Shown: positions 10,721-26,159, counted from the stretch's first letter. The stretch: 64,000 nt of DNA from an uncultured SAR116 cluster alpha proteobacterium (GCA_902595515.1 CACJQK010000001.1:186001-250000), one strand, 5' to 3'. Translations and numbers: made by a program. The notes: generated by a model not told the origin, from the letters alone.

Positions 10721-11119
10721 TTAACCTATTATGTCTAAAACAGCCTTTATGAAAGATGAATTTTTGATTGCAAGATCTGCAATATTTTGATCGTCATGAT
10801 TTTTTTGAGACTGATAAGCTAGAAGTTTTTCTTCAAGAACTTGTTTATTTGCTTTATCAATCTTTTCGGCTCTTTCTGCTAATATTGTAACTGTAGTTTC
10901 ATTTATTTCAGCTATTCCACCATCTATCATTATCTGCGATGAAATTTTATTATCATTAAAAATATTGACCAACCCTCTATCCAGAGTAGAAATAACTTTA
11001 GAATGTCTTGGAAGGGCTCCAATTTGTCCGTCTGAACTTGGGATAACAACCATTTCCACAGGTTCAGATATAATTGTAGCTGAGGGTGTAACTACTTCTA
11101 AATTAGTTGTTTCTGCCAT
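10721..11119 (-). CDS. atpC: ATP synthase epsilon subunit
   Basis: Downstream of atpD; VVIPSSDGQIGALPRHSKVISTLDRG. Confidence 0.95.
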   Translation of the reverse strand: MAETTNLEVVTPSATIISEPVEMVVIPSSDGQIGALPRHSKVISTLDRGLVNIFNDNKISSQIMIDGGIAEINETTVTILAERAEKIDKANKQVLEEKLLAYQSQKNHDDQNIADLAIKNSSFIKAVLDIIG

Positions 11120-11149
11120 TCTTACCTCATATGAAAAACATTCAAAAGA

Positions 11150-12601
<1,452 letters not shown>

Positions 12602-12606
12602 TTATA

Positions 12607-13479
12607 TTATAAGGCTTCTGCACCTGATATGATTTCAATTAATTCTTTTGTGATAACAGCTTGTCTTGTTCTATTATATTGTAGGGTTAGATTATCTATC
12701 ATCTCTCCAGCATTCCTTGTTGCATTGTCCATTGCAGTCATTCTTGCAGCTAATTCACTCGCTGTACTTTCAATTTGAGAACTATATAACTGTGTAGCTA
12801 AATTGCGAGGTAATAGATTATTCAATATTTCTTCTTCACTTGGTTCGAATTCATATATTGAAGTAGAGACATTTTCATCGATCTCGTCATTTTTAACTTC
12901 TACTGGTATGAGAGATTTAAAAGTAACTTCTTGAGTGATAGCAGAAACAAACTTATTAAATATAACTCTGCATACACCAAATTCGTCATCTTCAAATAAA
13001 TCAATTATTTTTTTTGCTAATACTTCTGCATCTGTATAATTTGGTTTTGCTGAATTACCGTCTATTTTTTCAACAAATAATTCTCCAAATTCTCTATTAA
13101 GCGCGTCAGCAGATTTTTTTCCAACCATAAGCAACTTTACATTTATACCATCGTCTTTTAGTTTTTTAATTTCAGACCTAACTGTCCTTGTAATTGATCC
13201 ATTAAAACCGCCGCACAATCCTCTATCTGCAGAAAAAACAACTAATAAATGAGTTTTAATTTTTTCTTTGCCACTTAGTAGATCTATGGAGCTTCCAATT
13301 GCTTTAGAAGAAATTTTGGATACAATACTATCCATAATAGATGTGTATGGTCTCGAGGCTAATGCTTGCTCTTGAGCTTTACGTAATTTAGCAGCAGCAA
13401 CCATTTTCATTGCTGATGTAATTTTTTGTGTAGACTTGACTGAACCAATTCTATTTTTAAGATCTTTTAAAGAAGGCAT
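12607..13479 (-). CDS. atpG: ATP synthase gamma subunit
   Basis: MPSLKDLKNRIGSVKSTQKITSAMKMVAAAKLR; RQAVITKELIEIISGAEAL. Confidence 0.99.
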   Translation of the reverse strand: MPSLKDLKNRIGSVKSTQKITSAMKMVAAAKLRKAQEQALASRPYTSIMDSIVSKISSKAIGSSIDLLSGKEKIKTHLLVVFSADRGLCGGFNGSITRTVRSEIKKLKDDGINVKLLMVGKKSADALNREFGELFVEKIDGNSAKPNYTDAEVLAKKIIDLFEDDEFGVCRVIFNKFVSAITQEVTFKSLIPVEVKNDEIDENVSTSIYEFEPSEEEILNNLLPRNLATQLYSSQIESTASELAARMTAMDNATRNAGEMIDNLTLQYNRTRQAVITKELIEIISGAEAL

Positions 13480-13507
13480 TAACCTAATCCTTACTTATTC
13501 AAATTAT

Positions 13508-15043
13508 CTAAGCAAAATTCTTTACTAATTCGTCTAGTTTGTCTTTAAGAGCCTTTTCAGTATCATCTGAAATAGATTTATCTTTCCTTATTGATTCTAA
13601 AATATTAGAGCCCTTGGCATTTAGTGTTTGGATAAGTGACTGTTCAAACTCACCAATTTTCTGTGTTGGTATTTGATCTAAATAACCCTTCACGCCAGCA
13701 AAAATAACTGCCACTTGTTCTTCAACATCCATTGGAGAATATTGAGGTTGCTTAAGTAATTCAGTTAACCTTTCTCCTCTTGATAAAAGTTGTCTTGTTG
13801 AAGCATCCATATCAGATGCAAATTGTGCGAAAGCGGCCATTTCTCGATATTGTGCTAAGTCTAACTTGATAGTACCAGCAACTTGTTTCATTGCTTTAAT
13901 CTGAGCGGCGGATCCAACCCTTGAAACAGACAAGCCGACGTTAACAGCTGGCCTAATACCTTTATAAAAAAGTTCAGTTTCTAGAAAGATTTGACCATCT
14001 GTAATTGAAATAACATTAGTTGGAATAAATGCGGAAACATCACCACCTTGTGTTTCAATTATTGGAAGGGCTGTTAGAGAGCCAGATCCATTTTCTCCAT
14101 TTAATTTTGCAGCTCTTTCGAGCAAACGAGAATGTAAATAAAACACATCACCAGGATAAGCTTCTCTTCCTGGAGGTCTCCTTAAAAGGAGAGACATTTG
14201 TCTGTAGGCGACTGCTTGTTTTGATAAATCATCATAAACAACAACCGCATGCATTCCATTATCTCTAAAAAATTCTCCCATAGCAGCCGCAGAATAAGGT
14301 GCAAGAAATTGCATAGGAGCTGGATCAGATGCCGTGGCTGCTACCACAATTGAATACTCTAATGCTCCTCTTTCTTCCAAGGTTTTAACAATTTGTGCTA
14401 CTGTTGATCTTTTTTGACCAACTGCTACATAAATACAGAACAACTTTTTTGTATCATCTTTACCAGCTTTATCATTAGTACTCTTTTGATTTAAAAAAGT
14501 ATCTATTGCAATAGCTGTTTTGCCTGTTTGTCTGTCTCCAATAATAAGCTCTCTCTGCCCTCTTCCAACAGGAATAAGGGAATCGATTGCTTTCAAACCA
14601 GTTTGCATAGGTTCGCTTACTGATTCTCTAGGCATTATACCTGGAGCTTTAGTTTCAACCCTTGATCTTTTAACATTTTTAAGAGCACCCTTTCCATCAA
14701 TAGGATTACCAAGTGCATCAACAACTCTTCCTAGGAGACCTTTACCTATTGGCACGTCAACAATTGAGCCTGTTCTTTTGACAACATCACCTTCTTTAAT
14801 GGTTTTATCACTACCAAATATGACTACGCCGACATTATCTCTTTCAAGGTTTAAAGCCATACCAGCAATACCACCTGGAAACTCTACCATTTCACCAGCT
14901 TGGATCTGATCAAGCCCGTATACACGCGCAATTCCATCACCAACTGATAAAACCTTACCAACTTCTGTAACTTCAGCATTAGCTCCAAAATTTTCAATCT
15001 GATCTTTTAATATAGTTGATATTTCTGCTGCACGAATATCCAT
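13508..15043 (-). CDS. atpA: ATP synthase alpha subunit
   Basis: [47 protein letters not shown]. Confidence 0.99.
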   Translation of the reverse strand: MDIRAAEISTILKDQIENFGANAEVTEVGKVLSVGDGIARVYGLDQIQAGEMVEFPGGIAGMALNLERDNVGVVIFGSDKTIKEGDVVKRTGSIVDVPIGKGLLGRVVDALGNPIDGKGALKNVKRSRVETKAPGIMPRESVSEPMQTGLKAIDSLIPVGRGQRELIIGDRQTGKTAIAIDTFLNQKSTNDKAGKDDTKKLFCIYVAVGQKRSTVAQIVKTLEERGALEYSIVVAATASDPAPMQFLAPYSAAAMGEFFRDNGMHAVVVYDDLSKQAVAYRQMSLLLRRPPGREAYPGDVFYLHSRLLERAAKLNGENGSGSLTALPIIETQGGDVSAFIPTNVISITDGQIFLETELFYKGIRPAVNVGLSVSRVGSAAQIKAMKQVAGTIKLDLAQYREMAAFAQFASDMDASTRQLLSRGERLTELLKQPQYSPMDVEEQVAVIFAGVKGYLDQIPTQKIGEFEQSLIQTLNAKGSNILESIRKDKSISDDTEKALKDKLDELVKNFA

Positions 15044-15594
15044 TAGTTTGTACCTCTCATAGCTATTTCAAGTCTATTTAATTTAGTTTTTAGTGAGTTA
15101 TCTATCATTTTGGAACCTATTTTAACAATAAGGCCTCCAATCAAACTTTCATCAACGCTTGCTGATAATATTATTTTCTTAATACCTGTTGCTTCAGATA
15201 TTGCTGCTACAACTTTTTTTTGTTGATCCTGGTCAAGTTTGAAAGAAGATGTGACTTCAGCTTTAACCTCACCGTTAATTCTAGATACTTCTGATAAAAA
15301 GTCATCTATTACTTCGTTGATTAAAAATAATCTTCCATTATTTGCCAAAGTTCCAAAAAATTTGATGGTTAATTTTTGAGCATTAGCTTTATTTAAAATT
15401 TTAAGTATTGAATTTTGTTTTTCAGATTTAGATAAAGCTGGTGACTTGATTAAATTAGACAAGAAATTACTTTCTTCAAGCAATTTTTTTAGGCTCATAA
15501 AGTCATCAACTATTTTTGTTAAAATTTTTTTTTCTTCAGCTAATTCATATAAAGCTTTAGCATATCTACCTGACAAACCAGATGAAACGCTCAT
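15043..15594 (-). CDS. atpH: ATP synthase delta subunit
   Basis: [38 protein letters not shown]; first gene of atpHAGDC. Confidence 0.97.
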   Translation of the reverse strand: MSVSSGLSGRYAKALYELAEEKKILTKIVDDFMSLKKLLEESNFLSNLIKSPALSKSEKQNSILKILNKANAQKLTIKFFGTLANNGRLFLINEVIDDFLSEVSRINGEVKAEVTSSFKLDQDQQKKVVAAISEATGIKKIILSASVDESLIGGLIVKIGSKMIDNSLKTKLNRLEIAMRGTN

Positions 15595-15688
15595 CTTAAT
15601 ACTTCCTTTTAAGTAAATAAAATAATATGGATTGCTACCACAGCATTCATATCATTGCAAGTAACAAGGGCACCAAATTGGATTAATT

Positions 15689-17923
15689 TTACATAAAAGA
15701 AAATGGGTCAATATCTATAGTTAATTTAATATGGTTTGGTGTGTTGATTTTTTTTGTCCAATTCAGAATTACATCTTGAATATTTACATTTTTATCAGAT
15801 TTTATTAAGAATCTTCTTCTAAATCTCCCCCTTAAAAAATATATTGGTGCAGGGGCAGGTCCAAAAATCTTAACATTTTTGAAATATGGTGCTAATTTCA
15901 ACAATTCTGATGAAAAAATTTCTAACTTTCTCTCTAATCTTGATGACAATATTATAGATGCTAACCTACCATAAGGTGGCATATTAGCGTATTGTCTTGA
16001 CACTAACTCTTTATCAAAAAATTCATTTCTATTATTTTTGGAAATAGCATTAATTATTGGATTTTTAGTATCAAAAGTCTGAATTAGAACAACACCTTTG
16101 TCTTCATTTTTTTTTGAATGTCTACCTGATCTTCCTGATACTTGCTGTAAAACCTGAAAAGTTCTCTCTGATGCTCTCAAATCACCACCAGACAATCCAA
16201 CATCACTATCGACAATACCAACTAATTTTAAATTTGGAAAATCGTGACCTTTAGCAATCATTTGTGTTCCTATAATAATATCTACTTTGTAATTTTTTAT
16301 TTTTTCAACTGTGTCATTCAGTATTTTATGATTATTCATAGTATCACTCGATAATACTATTAATCTTGCCTTAGGAAAAATTTCTTTAATCTCTTCTTCG
16401 ATTCTTTCAACTCCAGGACCACAAGCTTTAATTTGATCTTCAACGCCACATTTCTTACAAACATTTTCAAATATCCTTGAATATCCACAATGGTGACAAA
16501 CTAATATATTTTTAGATCTATGCTCTACTAACCAGGCATCACAATTAACACACTTAATTTTATCTCCGCATGAATTGCAAATTGATAAGGGTGCATAACC
16601 TCTTCTGTTTAAAAATAATAAACTTTGTTCTTTATTCTTTAATTTACTTTCTAGTTCACCTACAAGCACGGGAGATAGCCATTTTCCTTTATCAGGTGGG
16701 TGTGCGATTAAATCAATTAGTTTAATATGAGGTAAAGTTGCCCCCGTAGCTCTTTTTGGCAAAGTTAAATGAAAATATTTACCATTTTTTGCATTGTAAA
16801 ATGTTTCTAATGACGGAGTTGCAGAGGCTAAAACTATTGGGGCTGAAGATCTTGTAGACCTGTAGATAGCCATATCTCTTGCATTATACCTGACATTTTC
16901 TTCTTGTTTAAAAGCTTGTTCATGTTCTTCATCAACGATAATTAAGCCTAAATTTGAAATAGGAATCATTAGCGCTGATCTTGCACCTACAACGACTCCT
17001 GCCGAACCTTTTAATGCAGACAACCAAATTTTTTTCTTTTTTTTCTTTGTTATTTCAGAATTCCAAACTAATGGAGCAAAAGAAAATTTTTTAAAAAATC
17101 TTTTTTCCCAATCCGGCGTTAAAACTATTTCTGGAAGCAAAATTAATGCTTGCTTACCTTGATCTAAACATGTCCTTACTGTTTCGAAGTAAGTTTCAGT
17201 TTTACCAGAACCTGGGACCCCGTCAAGCAAGAAACAATTTGCATTTGTCTTAATAATTGAATCATTGATTTTATCTACTGCAAATTTTTGTTCTAAATTT
17301 AAAAAGTCATAATTTTTTTTATTTTCTTTAGAGTTTTTAAAAAAACAGGAATATAAATTCAGTGTTTTGTAGACTTTCTTTTCTTGTATCAAGTTTTTTT
17401 GGGCCATATCTTTCAAAATTGCTTTTGAAACGCCTGTTTGTTTAATTATATCATTTTGTGATTTTCCCATATCTAAATTTAATAGAATATCTAAAACTAA
17501 CTTACGCTTGTTGGTAATTTTTATCTCTTCGATTTTTTTTATTGCATTTTCATTATGAAAATTACTTTTGTATACTTTTTCAAAATCTGGCGAAGTAATA
17601 GCTTCTATTGGAGATAATATCATCTTTAATACTAGACCTCTAGAGACACAATACCAACTAGCAACAAAATTCATTAATTCAATTGAAGGTTTTGGTATTG
17701 GTTCAAGATCATAAACTTGAAGAACTGCTTTCAATTTTGTTTCAGGTATGGTTTTAGTTCCATTCCCAATAATTATACCAACTATTTTTCTTTTTCCAAA
17801 AGGAACTAAAACGATTTGACCAACACTTAAATTTGTATTTTTATCTTCTAAAACGTAGTCAAATGGTTCGTTGAAAGGCCCACTAACTAAAACAGACACT
17901 TCTTTTGAATTTACATTTTTCAT
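15689..17923 (-). CDS. priA: primosomal replication protein N' (helicase PriA)
   Basis: LLDGVPGSGKTETYFETV, DEEHEQAFKQEENVRYNARDMA, zinc-binding CNSCG...CVNC...CHHCG...CKKCG. Confidence 0.97.
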   Translation of the reverse strand: MKNVNSKEVSVLVSGPFNEPFDYVLEDKNTNLSVGQIVLVPFGKRKIVGIIIGNGTKTIPETKLKAVLQVYDLEPIPKPSIELMNFVASWYCVSRGLVLKMILSPIEAITSPDFEKVYKSNFHNENAIKKIEEIKITNKRKLVLDILLNLDMGKSQNDIIKQTGVSKAILKDMAQKNLIQEKKVYKTLNLYSCFFKNSKENKKNYDFLNLEQKFAVDKINDSIIKTNANCFLLDGVPGSGKTETYFETVRTCLDQGKQALILLPEIVLTPDWEKRFFKKFSFAPLVWNSEITKKKKKKIWLSALKGSAGVVVGARSALMIPISNLGLIIVDEEHEQAFKQEENVRYNARDMAIYRSTRSSAPIVLASATPSLETFYNAKNGKYFHLTLPKRATGATLPHIKLIDLIAHPPDKGKWLSPVLVGELESKLKNKEQSLLFLNRRGYAPLSICNSCGDKIKCVNCDAWLVEHRSKNILVCHHCGYSRIFENVCKKCGVEDQIKACGPGVERIEEEIKEIFPKARLIVLSSDTMNNHKILNDTVEKIKNYKVDIIIGTQMIAKGHDFPNLKLVGIVDSDVGLSGGDLRASERTFQVLQQVSGRSGRHSKKNEDKGVVLIQTFDTKNPIINAISKNNRNEFFDKELVSRQYANMPPYGRLASIILSSRLERKLEIFSSELLKLAPYFKNVKIFGPAPAPIYFLRGRFRRRFLIKSDKNVNIQDVILNWTKKINTPNHIKLTIDIDPFSFM

Positions 17924-18038
17924 TTACTATCTTTATGAAATAAGTTTAAAGCTAAATATAGTTATAATTTTTAAATAGTGTATTATAAATTCATATTAAT
18001 GAAATGTTTAAACTTAAAAAAAGTTAAAAGGAATCGAG

Positions 18039-18692
18039 ATGCAATTATTTATAGACACTGCTGAAATTGAAGAAATTAAATCGTTAAATATTACAGGGTT
18101 AATTGACGGTGTTACTACTAACCCGTCTTTAATAGCCAAATCTGGAAGAAATATAATTAATACTATTGAAGAAATTTGCAATGAAGTGTCAGGACCAGTA
18201 AGCGCTGAAGTTACCTCAACAGATTTTGATAATATGATTTTAGAAGGTAAAAAACTCTCTTCAATTGCTCAAAATGTTGCAATTAAAGTTCCTTTAACAT
18301 TTGACGGCTTAAGAGCATGCAAAGCATTTTCTGAAGATGGTATTATGGTTAATGTCACCCTATGTTTTAGTGCGGCTCAAGCCCTATTAGCCTCAAAAGC
18401 AGGCGCAACTTTTATATCTCCTTTTATTGGTAGATTAGATGACATTGGTGCTGACGGCATGAATTTAATCTCTGAAATTACTGAAATCTACGATATTCAT
18501 GGATTTGATACTAAAGTTCTTGCAGCATCAATAAGAAGTGTTCAAGACATTGTAGATTCTGCAAAGTTAGGTGCAGATGTTGCTACAGTACCACCAAAAT
18601 TTTTAAAATCTATGTATAACCATCCTTTAACTGATAAAGGCTTATCAGATTTTCTATCCGATTGGAAAAAAACAGGACAATCAATTTTGTAA
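18039..18692 (+). CDS. fsa: transaldolase-like fructose-6-phosphate aldolase
   Basis: [16 protein letters not shown]...[27 protein letters not shown]. Confidence 0.93.
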   Translation: MQLFIDTAEIEEIKSLNITGLIDGVTTNPSLIAKSGRNIINTIEEICNEVSGPVSAEVTSTDFDNMILEGKKLSSIAQNVAIKVPLTFDGLRACKAFSEDGIMVNVTLCFSAAQALLASKAGATFISPFIGRLDDIGADGMNLISEITEIYDIHGFDTKVLAASIRSVQDIVDSAKLGADVATVPPKFLKSMYNHPLTDKGLSDFLSDWKKTGQSIL

Positions 18693-18697
18693 TAAAT

Positions 18698-19615
18698 ATG
18701 GAAGAATTGAGTAAAAATAGTATTTCTAAAAATGAAAATGATACAATTTTGTCCTGGATAAAATATCTAGAAACAATTCGTGGTTATGGGGAACATACCT
18801 TAGATGCATATAAAAGAGATGTGTTAGAATTTTCAAATTTTTGTACTGACAAAAATTATGAATTTTTATCACCAGATAAATATATTTTTAGAGAATTTTT
18901 GTCAGTTTTATCTGAAAGACAATTATCTAGACCAACAGTCGCTAGAAAAGTATCTAGTTTAAAAAATTTTTACAAATTCCTTATACGAGATAAAATTATT
19001 TCTTCACTCGATATGTCCATCTTTAAAAGTCCAAAACTTAAAAGATCATTTCCAAAGTCCATAGAGTCAAATCTAGTAGCACAGGCTTTAGAATCAATTA
19101 TGAATAATGAATCTGATCATTGGATCAATCTGCGTGACAGGGCAGTTTTACTTCTATTGTATGGCTCAGGTTTAAGAATAAGTGAGGCGTTGTCCCTAAA
19201 AAGAAAAGACACACCCAATGGGGAGTGGTTAAGAGTAAAAGGTAAAGGTAACAAATATCGAGATGTACCTCTTTTACCAATTATTTGTGAAGGAGTTAGG
19301 GAATATATAGATCATTGTCCATTTGATACTAATGGAGATGAGCCGCTTTTTTTGGGAAAACGAGGAGGAGAATTATCTCCAAGAATTATTCAAAGAAGAG
19401 TAGAAAATCTGAGGTATGAATTGGGCTTACCATCCCATACTACTCCTCATGCTTTACGGCATGCATTCGCCACTCATTTATTATCTGGTGGCGCAGATTT
19501 AAGAGCTATACAACAATTGTTAGGCCACTCAAGCCTTTCAACCACCCAAAGATATACAGATGTAAACGAAGAAGAACTTTTGAGATTACATAAAGCAATA
19601 CATCCACGCTCATAA
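18698..19615 (+). CDS. xerC: tyrosine recombinase XerC
   Basis: LYGSGLRISEALSL, HALRHAFATHLLSGGADLRAIQQLLGHSSLSTTQRYT catalytic RHRHY; start taken at ATG 18698 (ORF track starts at 18662). Confidence 0.9.
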   Translation: MEELSKNSISKNENDTILSWIKYLETIRGYGEHTLDAYKRDVLEFSNFCTDKNYEFLSPDKYIFREFLSVLSERQLSRPTVARKVSSLKNFYKFLIRDKIISSLDMSIFKSPKLKRSFPKSIESNLVAQALESIMNNESDHWINLRDRAVLLLLYGSGLRISEALSLKRKDTPNGEWLRVKGKGNKYRDVPLLPIICEGVREYIDHCPFDTNGDEPLFLGKRGGELSPRIIQRRVENLRYELGLPSHTTPHALRHAFATHLLSGGADLRAIQQLLGHSSLSTTQRYTDVNEEELLRLHKAIHPRS

Positions 19616-19650
19616 AAAAAGGCGATTTAACATAAACAAATCGCCTTCTT
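19613..19650. terminator. Bidirectional terminator between convergent xerC and katG
   Basis: AAGGCGATTT...AAATCGCCTT 10-bp stem flanked by A-tract and pyrimidine-rich tail. Confidence 0.8.
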
Positions 19651-19671
19651 GAAAAATCATTATATATCTGA

Positions 19672-21837
<2,166 letters not shown>

Positions 21838-21908
21838 CTAATATAATGAAAATATGAATACTGAGGGTTTATGTCAAGTAGTTTAGAACGATTTCAAAGT
21901 AAAAAACT

Positions 21909-22316
21909 TTAATTTTGTCTCTTTAATTTAATTAAAACTTCGACACCGCTGTTCATATAACCTTTAGGAATTTCTGGAAGTTTAAATAAGTTAATTTCTT
22001 CATTTTCAATATCAATTAATTCACCAGTTTCTTCATCTAAAAAATGATGGTGTTGATCTATATTGGTATCAAAAATAGCCGTTTCTTTCGAAGACTCTAC
22101 TTGTTTAATAAGACCACAATTTCTAAATTTTTTGAGACAATTGTAGATAGTAGCAATCGACATTGAATTACCTGAAGAATTAATCTCATTTTGTAAATTT
22201 TCAGCTGTAAAATGTCGGTTAATACCATTTAAAAGAATGTTTGCAATTATCATTCTTTGTTTTGTAGGCCTTAACCCAGCTTTTCTTAATTTTTCTTTGT
22301 TATTCATTAACATCAT
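21909..22316 (-). CDS. irr: Fur-family regulator, Irr-like
   Basis: GLRPTKQRMIIANILL..., SIATIYNCLKKF, FDTNIDQHHHF (HHH motif, no C-terminal Cys pairs). Confidence 0.75.
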   Translation of the reverse strand: MMLMNNKEKLRKAGLRPTKQRMIIANILLNGINRHFTAENLQNEINSSGNSMSIATIYNCLKKFRNCGLIKQVESSKETAIFDTNIDQHHHFLDEETGELIDIENEEINLFKLPEIPKGYMNSGVEVLIKLKRQN

Positions 22317-22441
22317 ATTACACTAACTGATAATAATTCTCAATAAACAATTAATTTAATGTATTATTGTGCCTTTTTGTTCATTCACCCTTTACGTAAG
22401 CAAAATAAAATGTGATGTTCTTCATATTTAAGGGAGTAATT

Positions 22442-23863
22442 ATGACTAGGCCATGTGATCTAGATGCTGTTGAAGCAAGAAGGTTAATTGGAAACAAAAA
22501 ACTTTCACCATTAGAGCTAACAAAAAGTTGTATTGAGCAAATAGAAAAATTAAACCCTTCTATAAATGCAGTTGTAGCAATTAATAATGCAGATGTTCTA
22601 AAGCAGGCAAAAAAAGCTGAAGATGATGTCATGTCCGGATCAGAACTTGGTTTACTTCATGGTTTACCTGTTGGCATAAAAGATTTAAATATTGTAAAAA
22701 ATCTTCGCTCAACTTCTGGCTCTAAAATCTATAAAAATAGAATTCCTGAAAATGACGACACTATTGTAGAAGATATAAGAAGTGAAGGCGCAATAATTTT
22801 TTGTAAGACAAACACACCAGAATTTGGTGCAGGTGGTAATACAAAAAATTTTGTTTACGGAGCTACTTCTAATCCATTTGATATAACAAAAACTCCTGCA
22901 GGCTCTTCTGGCGGCAGCGCAGCAGCTTTAGCCTGTAATATGATGCCATTGGCTAATGGTAGTGATTATGGAGGAAGCCTAAGGACCCCAGCTGGGTTTT
23001 GTGGTGTTAATGGTTTTAGACCTTCTCCAGGTTTGGTACCAGCAACTGAAGCTGCTGTAGGTTTAAATCCTTTTTCAGTTCAAGGCCCAATGGGTAGAAG
23101 TGTGTCGGACACTTATTTACTATTACAAGCTCAAGCAAGTCTAAATAGAATGGATCCGTTCTCAAGTTTTAACAGTATTTCATTGCCTCAAGAATTGAAT
23201 GGGGCAGACTTATCAAATATAAAAATGGCATACTCACCAGATCTTGGATGTGCTCCAGTTGACAATGAGATTAAATCAATTTTTCTTGATAAGGTAAAAA
23301 CTTTTAAAAGTAATTTTCAAAAGTCAGAGCAAGCTGAACCAGATTTTTTAGATGTGCATAATTGCTTTGAAGTCATACGAGGATTTAACTATGTTGCATC
23401 ACATAAAGAAAGATTTGATAATTCAAAAGATCTGTTGGGGCCAAATGTAATTGATAATGTTGAAAGAGGATTAAAGTACTCTCTTTCAGATGTGTCATGG
23501 GCTCATGTGATGCAAACAAAAATTTATAAAAATTTTCGTATTTTTTTTAATGAATATGATGTTCTCATATGTCCATCTGCGTCAGTTTCTCCATATCCGC
23601 ATGAACAATTATTTGTTGATGAAATTAATGGAGAGAAAATGCCAACTTATATGAGGTGGTTATCACTTAGCTATGCAACCACAATGGCAATCCCTTGTGT
23701 TTGGGCTTTGCCGTGTGGATTAGATCATCAACAAATGCCCTTCGGAATTCAATTAATTGCGCCAGCTGGAAGAGATATAGATTTATCTGAGATTGCAAAA
23801 AGTTTGGAGTCAATTTTAATTAAAAATGAAGCTACTAAAAGGCCAGTTCCACAAATAGTTTAA
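22442..23863 (+). CDS. amidase signature family protein
   Basis: GLPVGIKDL, NPFDITKTPAGSSGGSAAALA, GSDYGGSLRTPAGFCGVNGFRPS. Confidence 0.9.
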   Translation: MTRPCDLDAVEARRLIGNKKLSPLELTKSCIEQIEKLNPSINAVVAINNADVLKQAKKAEDDVMSGSELGLLHGLPVGIKDLNIVKNLRSTSGSKIYKNRIPENDDTIVEDIRSEGAIIFCKTNTPEFGAGGNTKNFVYGATSNPFDITKTPAGSSGGSAAALACNMMPLANGSDYGGSLRTPAGFCGVNGFRPSPGLVPATEAAVGLNPFSVQGPMGRSVSDTYLLLQAQASLNRMDPFSSFNSISLPQELNGADLSNIKMAYSPDLGCAPVDNEIKSIFLDKVKTFKSNFQKSEQAEPDFLDVHNCFEVIRGFNYVASHKERFDNSKDLLGPNVIDNVERGLKYSLSDVSWAHVMQTKIYKNFRIFFNEYDVLICPSASVSPYPHEQLFVDEINGEKMPTYMRWLSLSYATTMAIPCVWALPCGLDHQQMPFGIQLIAPAGRDIDLSEIAKSLESILIKNEATKRPVPQIV

Positions 23864-23872
23864 GGTTTAAAA

Positions 23873-24766
23873 ATGATTGAGACAAGATTAGATAAAAATT
23901 TCAAAATTACAGGTTTTTTTGATGAGGAAACATCCACTATCAGTTATGTCGTTTATGACATGACCTCAAAAAAATGTGCCGTAATAGATAGTGTTTTAGA
24001 TTTTGATTTTTCATCAGGTACAATAGATTATTATAATGCAGAAAAAATTATTTCTTATATTGAAAAGATGAAATTAGATCTTGAGTGGCTTATTGAAACA
24101 CACGTTCACGCAGATCACTTGTCTGCATCTCCTTATATTCAAAAAAAACTAGGTGGGAAAATTGGTATATCTGAAAAAATCTCCGATATACAAAATATTT
24201 TTGGTAAAACATTTAACGCTGGGACTGAATTTCAAAGGGATGGTAGTCAGTTTGATAGATTATTTAAAGATAATGATGAATACAAAATTGGAAGTATTAA
24301 GTGTAAAGTAATCAATACTCCAGGACATACACCAGCTTGTACGGCACATGTAATTGGAAATTCTATTTTTGTAGGTGACACCTTATTTATGCCAGATCTT
24401 GGTAGTGCCAGAGCTGATTTTCCTGGTGGGGATGCTCGTGAACTTTATAGATCAATTCAAAAAATATTGAGCTACCCAGACGATACCTTAATTTTTGTTT
24501 GCCATGATTATCCACCTACATCACGAAAAGTTGAATGGGTTACAACAGTGGGTGAGCAGAAAAAAAATAATATTCATGTAAAAACTTCAATAGAAGAAGA
24601 TGAGTTTGTTAAGGTAAGAGAAGCTAGAGACAAAACGTTAAGTATGCCTAAACTCATAATACCATCAATTCAAGTAAATATGAGAGCTGGCAATCTACCG
24701 CCCGCAGAGGACAGTGGAGATGTCTTTATCAAGGTGCCAATTAATAGCATGAAAAATTTAGTCTAA
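23873..24766 (+). CDS. MBL-fold metallo-hydrolase (ETHE1/BlhA-like)
   Basis: ETHVHADHLSASPYIQKKLGGKIGI, NTPGHTPACTAHVI, VGDTLFMPDLGSARADFPGGD. Confidence 0.88.
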   Translation: MIETRLDKNFKITGFFDEETSTISYVVYDMTSKKCAVIDSVLDFDFSSGTIDYYNAEKIISYIEKMKLDLEWLIETHVHADHLSASPYIQKKLGGKIGISEKISDIQNIFGKTFNAGTEFQRDGSQFDRLFKDNDEYKIGSIKCKVINTPGHTPACTAHVIGNSIFVGDTLFMPDLGSARADFPGGDARELYRSIQKILSYPDDTLIFVCHDYPPTSRKVEWVTTVGEQKKNNIHVKTSIEEDEFVKVREARDKTLSMPKLIIPSIQVNMRAGNLPPAEDSGDVFIKVPINSMKNLV

Positions 24767-26071
24767 TTCTTTTAAAACAGATTGAACAATTTCAAAAATT
24801 TTATCTATATCATGATTTTCTGCAATTAAAGGGGGAGAGAATGCAAGTGTATCTCCTGTGACTCTTAGCATTAAACCCTTATGCCAAGCTTTTTTCATAG
24901 CTTCATATCCTCTAGCGCCTACAGCTCCTGGTCTCGGAGCAACTTCTATTGCAGCTACTAAACCTAAGTTTCTTATATCAATTACATTTTTATCATTTTT
25001 AAGCTGGTGAACAATGTTCTCTAAATATTTAGCTGTTTTACCAGCCTTATTGAACAAGTCCTCATCTCTATAAATATCTAGTGCAGCAAGACCGGCTGCA
25101 GATGCAATAGGATGTCCTGAATATGTATAACCATGAAAAAGTTCTATGGGCATATCTGCTTCGTCCATCATGGTATCATATATTTCTTTAGACACTACAG
25201 CAGCACCCATAGGAATAATTCCATTGGTGATTGCCTTTGCACACGAAATAATATCAGGAGTAACGCCAAAATACTCTGAGGCTGTTGCTTTCCCAAGGCG
25301 ACCAAAACCTGTTATAACTTCATCAAAAATTAATAAAATGTCGTGTTTGTCACATATTTCTCTTAGTCTTTTTAAATAATTTTTTGGAGGCGGTAAAACT
25401 CCTGTAGAACCTGCTACAGGCTCTACAATCACAGAAGCAATATTGGATGCATCATGAAGTGCGATAATGTCTTCCAATGTATCTGCCAAATAATCACCAT
25501 GTTCAGGTGAACCTTTAGAAAATCTATTCTTTTCTGGAAGAAATGTGTGGGATATATGATCTACACCCGTTAGCAATGATCCAAAATATTGTCTGTTTCT
25601 CGGCATCCCACCAACTGAAATCCCACCAAATCCAACACCATGGTAACCTCTTTCGCGACCAATTAACCTTGTCTTAGTTCCTTTACCTCTAGCACGATGA
25701 TACGCTAAAGCTATTTTAAGAGTACTATCAACAGCTTCAGAACCAGAATTTGTAAAAAAAACATGGTCTAAACCTTTTGGAAATATATCAGCAACACGAC
25801 TTGCAAGTTCAAATGATTTTGGATGGCCATATTGAAAACTTGGAGCAAAATCCAAAGTTGCGGCTTGCTCAGAAATAGCAGATGTTATTTCTGGTCTATT
25901 ATGTCCTGCATTAACACACCATAATCCTGCTGCACTATCTAGAATATCTTGCCCAGTTTCACTTTTGTAATACATACCATCAGCTGCAACAACCATTCTG
26001 GGATCTTTCTTGAAATCCCTATTAGCCGTAAATGGCATCCAGTAAGATTCTAAATTATTTAATCTTTTCAT
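24758..26071 (-). CDS. class III PLP-dependent aminotransferase (omega-amino acid:pyruvate type)
   Basis: FFTNSGSEAVDSTLKIALAYHRARG, LLIFDEVITGFGRLGKATASEYFGVTPDIISCAKAITNG. Confidence 0.93.
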   Translation of the reverse strand: MKRLNNLESYWMPFTANRDFKKDPRMVVAADGMYYKSETGQDILDSAAGLWCVNAGHNRPEITSAISEQAATLDFAPSFQYGHPKSFELASRVADIFPKGLDHVFFTNSGSEAVDSTLKIALAYHRARGKGTKTRLIGRERGYHGVGFGGISVGGMPRNRQYFGSLLTGVDHISHTFLPEKNRFSKGSPEHGDYLADTLEDIIALHDASNIASVIVEPVAGSTGVLPPPKNYLKRLREICDKHDILLIFDEVITGFGRLGKATASEYFGVTPDIISCAKAITNGIIPMGAAVVSKEIYDTMMDEADMPIELFHGYTYSGHPIASAAGLAALDIYRDEDLFNKAGKTAKYLENIVHQLKNDKNVIDIRNLGLVAAIEVAPRPGAVGARGYEAMKKAWHKGLMLRVTGDTLAFSPPLIAENHDIDKIFEIVQSVLKELD

Positions 26072-26159
26072 TATAAATCTCCAAGAGCTAAATCTTACAA
26101 ATCGCTAATGTACTATTCTGACAACATGTATTAATAACGTCAAGTTAATGATTTTTAAA

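Noticed and set aside
13508-15043. Plus-strand ORFs 14029..14268 and 14520..14909 inside atpA
   Set aside because: Antisense shadow ORFs within a highly conserved gene; no protein motifs.
18698-19615. Tyrosine recombinase as the integrase of a mobile element
   Set aside because: Sequence and context fit housekeeping XerC; 39 kb from the tRNA relic with no other element genes.
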